From the NCBI GenBank assembly GCA_015521505.1, contig WAOB01000009.1, forward strand, positions 1 to 11,348: 11,348 nucleotides of DNA. The letters run 5' to 3'. The first letter of the stretch is position 1; each line of letters begins with the position of its first letter. This DNA is from Nanobdellati archaeon. Lineage in GTDB: Archaea; EX4484-52; JAADEF01. Of this stretch, positions 1-4,624 are shown in pieces. Below the pieces are notes generated by a model. The model was not told the DNA's origin, searched no databases, and saw only the letters and a list, made by a program, of their open reading frames with translations. A program made the position numbers and the translations under genes.

Positions 1-1
1 T

Positions 2-358
2 CTTATATCCGAGCCAGGTAGATATATTGCAGCACCTTCTGTAAGATTACATACTAAGGTAATAAACTCTTATGATGATACACTCGTTGTTAATGCCTCT
101 ATATATAATGCTTATATGGATACCTATCTTCTACATCATAGATTACCTATAATCGATGAAGTAGAAGAAGGAAAATTTTGTTATACTATAAAAGGCTGCA
201 CTTTAGACAGTTTAGATATTTTTAGATATAAAGCATGTTTTGAAAAAGAAAAAGGTATTGGAGATGAAATAGTTTTTTTGAACGTAGGTGCTTATAACTT
301 CCATACTGAGTTCAATTTCTTAGATAGAATTCCCTACAAAGTCGTAGAGAAATTTTAG
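2..358 (+). CDS. C-terminal part of a fold-type III PLP-dependent decarboxylase (ornithine/diaminopimelate decarboxylase-like); 5' end outside window
   Basis: The reading frame is open from base 2 and ends at a TAG at 356-358, giving the last 118 residues of a protein that starts before the window. EPGR at visible residues 4-7 matches the PLP-phosphate binding motif of the alanine racemase-fold amino acid decarboxylases. GAYNFHTEFN at 96-105 matches the C-terminal 'GAY...FN' block that carries an active-site Tyr. Between them, GCTLDSLD at 65-72 aligns with the family motif G-P-T-C-D-S-L-D, but Leu stands where the catalytic Cys from the neighbouring subunit is expected. The family decarboxylates ornithine, lysine, arginine, diaminopimelate or carboxynorspermidine, and the substrate cannot be read from this fragment. 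The gene converges on the minus-strand membrane protein gene with 12 bases between the stops. Family assignment is firm; the exact reaction is unknown. Confidence 0.85.
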   Translation, partial: LISEPGRYIAAPSVRLHTKVINSYDDTLVVNASIYNAYMDTYLLHHRLPIIDEVEEGKFCYTIKGCTLDSLDIFRYKACFEKEKGIGDEIVFLNVGAYNFHTEFNFLDRIPYKVVEKF

Positions 359-370
359 AGTCTATCTTAT

Positions 371-625
371 TTAAGAAATGGACAAAATGATATATCCTAT
401 TATAATCAACAAAACACCAAGGAGTATAAAGATAATCTCAACAGGTATGTGAAAAACATTAGATAATATAATACTAATACCTTCAAAAAGCATAATGAAT
501 CCTATAATAAGTAAAACATAAGAAAATCCGAAAAATATAATCTTTCTCTTTAATCTCTTTCTTAAATCTTCCAATGCCTTCATATATTTCAATAAAACGA
601 AAAGCAAACTTAAAATGTTACTCAT
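371..625 (-). CDS. Small two-helix membrane protein, YqjE/DUF1469 (holin superfamily III)-like architecture
   Basis: This 84-residue protein has a basic amphipathic stretch (residues 16-28, with LRKRLKRK) followed by two strongly hydrophobic segments at about 29-54 and 61-83, separated by a short turn containing a Pro. That layout, a charged helix and then two membrane helices, resembles bacterial YqjE/DUF1469 proteins. It also directly follows a YqjD/DUF883-like gene, as in bacteria. The resemblance is architectural; no diagnostic residue proves homology. The ATG at 625 lies 4 bases beyond the upstream stop and is preceded by GTGATG, so translation is probably coupled. A Met at residue 15 is an alternative start. 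It is the last gene of the minus-strand series and faces the decarboxylase gene. Function unknown. Confidence 0.7.
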   Translation of the reverse strand: MSNILSLLFVLLKYMKALEDLRKRLKRKIIFFGFSYVLLIIGFIMLFEGISIILSNVFHIPVEIIFILLGVLLIIIGYIILSIS

Positions 626-629
626 AGCA

Positions 630-854
630 TCACTTTAACTTACCTAGTAGATATCCAATCAACAATGCCAAACCTATAGATTTTAAAGGATTCTTCTTTA
701 TGTATTCTTCTATTTCATCCCTCTTATCTTTAATCCTCTCTAACATATCTTCAAATTCCTCATTACTTATATTATACTTCCTTTTCAATTTCTCTATTTC
801 CTCTCTCAATACATCAATCTTATTTGCTGTATCTTCTTTATTCTTTCTATTCAT
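630..854 (-). CDS. Small coiled-coil protein with C-terminal membrane anchor, DUF883/YqjD/ElaB-like
   Basis: The protein is 74 residues from the chosen ATG. Residues 1-53 are highly charged and helical with heptad-like Leu/Ile spacing (IDVLREEIEKLKRKY), which suggests a coiled coil. Residues 55-72 read NPLKSIGLALLIGYLLGK, a short Gly-containing hydrophobic anchor. This 'K-N-P-x-x-S-(I/V)-G...G-x-L-L-G' ending is the hallmark of DUF883/ElaB/YqjD proteins, which in bacteria are tail-anchored and bind ribosomes in stationary phase. A ribosome role here is only inference. A GTG at 863 would add three residues, but the ATG at 854 has GTGGT 5 bases upstream. The gene begins 13 bases after the AMP phosphorylase stop and is probably co-transcribed with it. 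Confidence 0.75.
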   Translation of the reverse strand: MNRKNKEDTANKIDVLREEIEKLKRKYNISNEEFEDMLERIKDKRDEIEEYIKKNPLKSIGLALLIGYLLGKLK

Positions 855-867
855 AAGGACCACACAA

Positions 868-2373
868 TTATATTATCTCTGCCAATATATATGTTTTCTT
901 TTTTGTAATAAAATATGGTTTTTGCTCATTCATGACCTCTAAAGCATAATCTAACTTTCTCTCGCTCTCGGCATATATCTTAAAAATAACATCTCCTTTC
1001 CTTACTTTATCTCCAAGTTTCTTGTATAAATAAACTCCTGCTCCTTTAAATGAAGGCGCTCCGGCTCTTTTTGCAATCTCTACAATTGTATTATTACTTA
1101 TCCTCTCAACCACACCATCTTGTTCAGCAGTTACTTCATAAGTGTACGTTCCCAACATATTATACAAATCCCTTGCCAAACTGCCGTTTTGTTCATGAAT
1201 AATCTCCTTAAATTTTTTAAATGCCTTACCTCTATCTAATATCTCTTTTGCAGTATCATAGCTACCTTTACCTGTTAACTCAAGAATAATTCCTGCCATT
1301 TCCAAAGATTTCTCCCTCAAATCCTTTGGCCCTTTACCATAGAGAACATTTAATATATCGATCATCTCCAAAACAGGTCCTACACCATTACCTATTGGTT
1401 CATGACCTTTAGTTATTATACTCTCTACAACCATACCTATATGTGCCCCAACTATTTTAAACTTTTTGGCAAGCATCTTTGCCTTGTTAAAATTAGTTAT
1501 TTTTGCCTCATCCCCATAGGGTATATCAATCAGAACATATTTACTTCCAACAGACTTCTTTTTAGATAAAATAGATGCAATAACCTGGCCTTCTGGATCT
1601 AAATCCAAAGGCTTCTCAACCCTTATAAGTTTATCATCAACAGGGGCTAAATCTAAAGCACCACCCCAAACCATACACCCATTAGTTTTCTTAACAATCC
1701 TTTTTATTTCTTCTGCAGAAAACTCCACATTTGCTAATACCTCTACTGTATCTGCAGTTCCTGCAGGAGATGTTATGCTCCTACTAGAGGTTTTAGGTAT
1801 CTTCAAACCTGCAGAGGCAACTATACTAACTATTATAGGAGTAGTTCTATTACCTGCAATACCTCCAATAGAATGTTTATCTACAATCTTCCAATGCCAC
1901 GGCCAGGACAATGTCTCTCCATACTTATACATCTCTTTGGTTAAAGAAATAGTTTCTTTTATGCTCATACCATTTATCTGTACAGAAGTTAAATAAGATG
2001 CTATCTCTACTCGTGATAGTCTATTTCGATAAACATCCTCTACAAACATTCGGATCTCTTCATGATTTAACTCAAATCCTTGCATTTTCTTTTTAATTAC
2101 TTCCTTGGATTTAGGATGAGGTGCTGTTCTAATCCTAACCTTTTCCCCATCTTTAAAGATAGAATATTTTTTAGGTATGGCAATAGTAGAAGAATCAATA
2201 AATTCATTATTCTCATCAATCTCTACAATATATATCTCTCCTTTACTGTTTGTTCTTACTTTTATTCTGTCTCCCGCCCTCACATTAATTTTATCTGCGA
2301 TGTCTTTTGATATGATAGCAATTCTTTCGTATGTAGATAAAGAAATGTTCTTCACATTAACTTCCAAAACCAT
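868..2373 (-). CDS. deoA: AMP phosphorylase (archaeal nucleoside monophosphate phosphorylase)
   Basis: The enzyme cleaves AMP (and other NMPs) with phosphate to give the base and ribose 1,5-bisphosphate. In the archaeal AMP pathway this then passes to ribose-1,5-bisphosphate isomerase and type III RuBisCO; neither gene is in the window. The length of 501 residues is typical of archaeal AMP phosphorylases, which carry an N-terminal domain of about 85 residues absent from bacterial thymidine phosphorylase. Visible motifs are DKHSIGGIAGNRTTP (165-179, the phosphate-binding region, equivalent to K-H-S-T-G-G), KTSSRSITSPAGTADT (194-209), GCMVWGGALDLAPVDD (232-247) and SILSKK (267-272). In the last, Ser267 and Lys271 align with the catalytic Ser and Lys of thymidine phosphorylase. 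The ATG at 2373 has a strong GGGAGG 7 bases upstream. The gene follows the 80-residue orphan by 35 bases in the same direction. Confidence 0.95.
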   Translation of the reverse strand: MVLEVNVKNISLSTYERIAIISKDIADKINVRAGDRIKVRTNSKGEIYIVEIDENNEFIDSSTIAIPKKYSIFKDGEKVRIRTAPHPKSKEVIKKKMQGFELNHEEIRMFVEDVYRNRLSRVEIASYLTSVQINGMSIKETISLTKEMYKYGETLSWPWHWKIVDKHSIGGIAGNRTTPIIVSIVASAGLKIPKTSSRSITSPAGTADTVEVLANVEFSAEEIKRIVKKTNGCMVWGGALDLAPVDDKLIRVEKPLDLDPEGQVIASILSKKKSVGSKYVLIDIPYGDEAKITNFNKAKMLAKKFKIVGAHIGMVVESIITKGHEPIGNGVGPVLEMIDILNVLYGKGPKDLREKSLEMAGIILELTGKGSYDTAKEILDRGKAFKKFKEIIHEQNGSLARDLYNMLGTYTYEVTAEQDGVVERISNNTIVEIAKRAGAPSFKGAGVYLYKKLGDKVRKGDVIFKIYAESERKLDYALEVMNEQKPYFITKKKTYILAEII

Positions 2374-2380
2374 ATATTAT

Positions 2381-2386
2381 CCTCCC
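2381..2386 (-). promoter_or_regulatory. Ribosome binding site of the AMP phosphorylase gene
   Basis: GGGAGG on the minus strand lies 7 bases before the ATG at 2373. It fixes that start and suggests independent, efficient initiation within the operon. Confidence 0.75.
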
Positions 2387-2408
2387 TTCACTTTCTACGA
2401 TATATTTG

Positions 2409-2651
2409 TTATTGTAGTATCTCCCTTAATATGTCATTAACATATTTGGAATCTACAGGGTTCTTAAAAATTATAAATACATCCTTTCTTATATCTTTAT
2501 CATCTAAGTCCTCTACTTCAAACTCGTCTATGTACTCATTACCTCTTAACTTCTCTTCTAACTCTTCTCTCTGCATGTTTATTAAAAAACTAATAGAGGT
2601 TATCTGAATACTTCTACTCGCAGTGATATTTGCTTCTTCATCTCCTGCCAT
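2409..2651 (-). CDS. Unrecognised 80-residue acidic protein
   Basis: I do not recognise this family. The 80-residue product reads as an alternating strand-helix pattern: a beta-like SIQITSISFLIN (14-25), a charged helix QREELEEKLRGN (27-38), a strand with acidic turn IDEFEVEDLDD (41-51), a strand KDVFIIFKN (56-64) and a final helix DSKYVNDILREIL (67-79). This beta-alpha-beta-beta-alpha order would suit a small ferredoxin-like or ACT-like fold, but that is inference. There is no signal peptide, membrane segment or Cys. In-frame GTG and ATG codons lie upstream (2660, 2657), but the ATG at 2651 sits 4 bases after a perfect GAGGTGAT and is the likely start. It has its own TATA-like box and is the first gene of the unit running into AMP phosphorylase, 35 bases downstream. 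Confidence 0.8.
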   Translation of the reverse strand: MAGDEEANITASRSIQITSISFLINMQREELEEKLRGNEYIDEFEVEDLDDKDIRKDVFIIFKNPVDSKYVNDILREILQ

Positions 2652-2655
2652 TAAC

Positions 2656-2663
2656 ATCACCTC
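2656..2663 (-). promoter_or_regulatory. Perfect archaeal ribosome binding site GAGGTGAT
   Basis: GAGGTGAT on the minus strand ends 4 bases before the ATG at 2651. An identical octamer precedes the S5 start, so the 3' end of this organism's 16S rRNA probably contains ATCACCTC. Confidence 0.8.
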
Positions 2664-2690
2664 TTATGTAAAATATAGTATACAACAGAA

Positions 2691-2702
2691 ATATATATTT
2701 AT
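2691..2702 (-). promoter_or_regulatory. Putative TATA box for the 80-residue orphan / AMP phosphorylase operon
   Basis: The minus strand reads TTATAAATATAT here. Its centre is about 26 bases before a predicted transcription start near 2671, leaving a leader of about 20 bases that holds the GAGGTGAT site. Based on consensus resemblance and spacing only. Confidence 0.5.
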
Positions 2703-2721
2703 AATTGTATTTAATCTTTCT

Positions 2722-2735
2722 AGATAACCTTATCT
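2722..2735. repeat. 14-bp dyad AGATAA-CC-TTATCT
   Basis: Two perfect 6-bp arms flank a 2-bp centre. A 2-base loop is too small for a stable RNA hairpin, so a dimeric DNA-binding protein site is more likely. It lies 20-30 bp upstream of the TATA box of the orphan/AMP phosphorylase unit and downstream of the S7 stop. No regulator is known from the sequence. Confidence 0.4.
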
Positions 2736-2747
2736 CCTTCAACATTT

Positions 2748-2773
2748 ACCGGATGCAGAAACCGGATGCAGAA
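2748..2773. repeat. Perfect tandem duplication of a 13-bp unit, ACCGGATGCAGAA x2
   Basis: Positions 2748-2760 and 2761-2773 are identical. The unit is GC-richer than its surroundings and lies about 30 bases downstream of the S7 stop (minus strand), in the 150-bp gap before the next gene. The two CCGG tetramers can pair with each other to form a short hairpin, which could act as a terminator or mRNA 3' end, or the duplication could simply be a slippage event. Confidence 0.8.
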
Positions 2774-2801
2774 TATATTACCACATAATACTCCTTCTAT
2801 A

Positions 2802-3431
2802 CTATCTCGCACCTTCTGCTTCCTTCTCTCTCCTGTTCTTCTCAGATATCGCAAAACTTTCGGGATTGTTCTCATAAGCAAGTAATATCTCCTCTGCCAA
2901 CACCTGACCAGCAGTTTTCTTATTTGCATGCCTTTTCATATATGCTCCAACAACAAGATTTCTTATTGCTAAATCAACCCTTCTTTGAGGTGAAACTATT
3001 ACTGGTTCTCTAGCGACAATACCTCCTTTCTGATAGGTAATTGCCTCCTCAACAGGAGCAGCATTTTCAATTGCCTTAACTAGTACTTGTATTGGGTTTT
3101 TCTTTGTTCTTTTTTCAATTATCTCGAATGCTTCAATTATGTTATCGATATTAGTTAGCGTTTTACCTGTGTTTATGCCAGATGTTAGTTTATGTTTCTT
3201 TCCTTTATGTCCTGCCACAAACATCCTGTTTATAAATCTTTCAACAATATTAATTTTTGCTTTACCAAAAGGCTCTTTTGCCAATCTTCCTCCTGTTTTA
3301 GGATATGCGATTGGATGTAGAGATATAACATTAACCAATCCTGGATCTTCAATCTTAACATCCTCAAAACTCCACTTATTGAAAAGTTTTATACTCTGTA
3401 ACCCTCTCTCTTGTGTTGTAGTATTGCTCAT
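2802..3431 (-). CDS. rpsG: Small ribosomal subunit protein S7 (uS7), archaeal type
   Basis: uS7 nucleates assembly of the 30S head by binding the 3' domain of 16S rRNA and lines the E-site mRNA exit. The 209-residue length and the N-terminal extension (residues 1-55, with KLFNKWSFEDVKIEDPGL) are typical of archaeal and eukaryotic uS7. Signature blocks are KKNPIQVLVKAIENAAPVEE (110-129), the SPQRRVDLAIRNLVVGA block (147-163) and AGQVLAEEILLAYENN (174-189). The ATG at 3431 follows the S12 stop by 11 bases, with GGTG 5 bases upstream, so the two are co-transcribed. Unlike the usual archaeal str cluster, no elongation factor gene follows. The charged C-terminal tail (EKNRREKEAEGAR) varies in the family. 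Confidence 0.96.
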   Translation of the reverse strand: MSNTTTQERGLQSIKLFNKWSFEDVKIEDPGLVNVISLHPIAYPKTGGRLAKEPFGKAKINIVERFINRMFVAGHKGKKHKLTSGINTGKTLTNIDNIIEAFEIIEKRTKKNPIQVLVKAIENAAPVEEAITYQKGGIVAREPVIVSPQRRVDLAIRNLVVGAYMKRHANKKTAGQVLAEEILLAYENNPESFAISEKNRREKEAEGAR

Positions 3432-3442
3432 AAATTAGCACC

Positions 3443-3892
3443 TTATCTGCCCTTTTGTTTTCTACCCAATACAAGTTCTTTTAAAGATATACCGTTAACT
3501 TTAACTACTTGATATTTAACTCCTGGTATGTCTCCTTTTGCTCCTCCTTGTGCTCCTCCTATCTTCTCAATGATAACTTCATCATGTTCATTAATATGAT
3601 TTATTGCCCCATTACCTGGACAGAACGCGGTAACCCTTATACCGTTCTTTATAAGTTGTACTCTTACACACTTCCTCATAGCAGAATTAGGCTGTTTTGC
3701 CTCAACCTGTCTTTTTTCTAAAACAATACCTCTTGCTTGTGGAGATCCTTCTAAAGGATCAACTTTAATATCCAATCCTAAAATCTTTCTGACATAGGTC
3801 TTCTTATGCCATCTTTTATCTTTTGCTTTTCTTATTAAGTTTCTACCTGCAAATAAACCTCCTTTAGGAATGGATCTCACCTCATTATCCAT
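3443..3892 (-). CDS. rpsL: Small ribosomal subunit protein S12 (uS12), archaeal type
   Basis: uS12 sits at the decoding centre of the 30S subunit and monitors codon-anticodon pairing. Signature residues are clear: [35 protein letters not shown] (the decoding loop, conserved K-Q-P-N-S-A), [15 protein letters not shown] and [14 protein letters not shown]. The length of 149 residues matches archaeal uS12. The start is uncertain. GTG at 3895 and ATG at 3892 have no ribosome binding site but lie close to a predicted transcription start, which suits leaderless translation. A GAGGTGAG lies inside the N-terminal codons (3883-3876), and conserved homology begins only at about [10 protein letters not shown]. 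It heads the S12-S7 pair. The upstream genes usual in archaea (L30e, nusA) are absent. Confidence 0.95.
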   Translation of the reverse strand: MDNEVRSIPKGGLFAGRNLIRKAKDKRWHKKTYVRKILGLDIKVDPLEGSPQARGIVLEKRQVEAKQPNSAMRKCVRVQLIKNGIRVTAFCPGNGAINHINEHDEVIIEKIGGAQGGAKGDIPGVKYQVVKVNGISLKELVLGRKQKGR

Positions 3893-3913
3893 CACATTAT
3901 CTACGATAATTAA

Positions 3914-3932
3914 ATATCTTATATCTTATATC
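3914..3932 (-). promoter_or_regulatory. Putative TATA element of S12-S7, built of 7-bp tandem repeats
   Basis: On the plus strand ATATCTT is repeated (3914-3920, 3921-3927) and followed by ATATC. On the minus strand this gives two overlapping GATATAAG-like boxes. The downstream one is about 26 bases before the GTG/ATG start at 3895/3892, predicting an almost leaderless S12 mRNA. The element overlaps the last codons of the possible small ORF at 3926-4048. Confidence 0.45.
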
Positions 3933-4048
3933 AAATATCTATACAAAGATAATTTTAAAAAGATAACGGTAAATATCACTACTACCAAGACCGTTTCTAC
4001 CATATAGGAAAACCAGGAGAGAAACCATTTAACTAAAAACTTATACAT
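3926..4048 (-). CDS. Possible 40-residue single-span membrane protein
   Basis: Reading the minus strand by hand gives an ATG at 4048 and a TAA at 3926-3928. The 40-residue product starts MYKFLVKWFLSWFSYMVE, continues with a Val/Ile/Phe-rich membrane segment of about 15 residues (19-33) and ends with a basic tail, LSLYRYLI. The region has more G+C than typical spacers here. Against it, the only upstream match is GGTG just 2 bases before the ATG, closer than the 5-7 bases seen at other genes in this window. In addition, T-rich strands produce hydrophobic chance ORFs. It does not look like SecE or Sec61-beta. If real it would be co-directional with S12, ending 30 bases upstream. Confidence 0.35.
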   Translation of the reverse strand: MYKFLVKWFLSWFSYMVETVLVVVIFTVIFLKLSLYRYLI

Positions 4049-4049
4049 T
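4039..4049 (+). promoter_or_regulatory. Putative TATA box for the secreted/Cys-rich gene pair
   Basis: ACTTATACATT is centred about 30 bases before the ATG at 4074. With the usual archaeal spacing, transcription would start about 4070, making the mRNA effectively leaderless. This agrees with the lack of a ribosome binding site before that ATG. Confidence 0.5.
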
Positions 4050-4073
4050 ACACCCGCATCTTAATATTATCTT

Positions 4074-4619
4074 ATGAAAAAAGAACAGTTAGAAAATATT
4101 CCTAAACGTGCGGAAAATTTGGAGAATAAAGAAAACATCAACCAAGAGATATACATCAAAATATCCTTTTATGTCGTTTTGTTCTTAATTGTGTTTGTAT
4201 TTCTTGTTTCTTACGTTTATTTCACGCCCTCCTCTGAAAAAGATAATTTATCGAACGAGATTTTAACAAATACTCAACAAAAAGAAAGGAGCAATATAAA
4301 AAATAGCAATCAAAAATCTATTGAGTTCAAACCTGTAGAAGAAGTGAAATTAATAAAAGAGATATTCAACGAGACATCTAAAAAAGGAAAAGAGTATTGT
4401 AACACATTAAAAGAACCTTATAAAGAATATTGTTATTCCTATTATTATACTGAAGCGGCGTTTTCTAAATCTGATGTCTATGAATGTTTAAACATCCCCT
4501 ATAAATCTAAAATAGGATGTGTCGTCTCTTACTCATACCTCCATAATAAAACTTTCTGTGATATCCTTGGTAAGGATGAAGATATATATATGTGTAAAGA
4601 CATATTACAAAATATGTGA
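4074..4619 (+). CDS. Single-pass membrane protein with six-cysteine extracytoplasmic domain; unknown function
   Basis: The protein has 181 residues and is not a family I can name. Residues 1-27 are charged and probably cytoplasmic, 28-50 form one strongly hydrophobic membrane helix, 51-100 are a polar Ser/Asn/Lys-rich linker, and 101-180 form a compact domain with six Cys at 109, 120, 138, 149, 162 and 174. The spacing C-x10-C, C-x10-C and C-x11-C suggests three related helical-hairpin units, each closed by a disulfide outside the membrane; Tyr/Val and Leu/Ile recur around them. Similar Cys-paired small domains are, from memory, common in predicted exported DPANN proteins. Its stop overlaps the next gene's earliest ATG (TGATG at 4617-4621), so the two are translationally coupled. 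They may act together at the cell surface. Confidence 0.8.
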   Translation: MKKEQLENIPKRAENLENKENINQEIYIKISFYVVLFLIVFVFLVSYVYFTPSSEKDNLSNEILTNTQQKERSNIKNSNQKSIEFKPVEEVKLIKEIFNETSKKGKEYCNTLKEPYKEYCYSYYYTEAAFSKSDVYECLNIPYKSKIGCVVSYSYLHNKTFCDILGKDEDIYMCKDILQNM

Positions 4620-4624
4620 TGCAC

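Noticed and set aside
2409..2651. Elongation factor 1-beta, considered for the 80-residue orphan because of its size and ribosomal neighbours
   Set aside because: The expected conserved C-terminal GEF residues and sequence pattern are not visible; only a similar strand-helix order can be argued.
2720..2929. 69-codon minus-strand frame overlapping the end of S7 and running through the 13-bp repeat
   Set aside because: Most of it lies over the S7 C-terminus in another frame, it has no ribosome binding site, and the product is Arg-rich and low in complexity.
3139..3438. 99-codon plus-strand frame opposite S7
   Set aside because: Lies entirely over conserved S7 sequence on the other strand; its hydrophobic content reflects reverse complement of Lys/Asn-rich codons.
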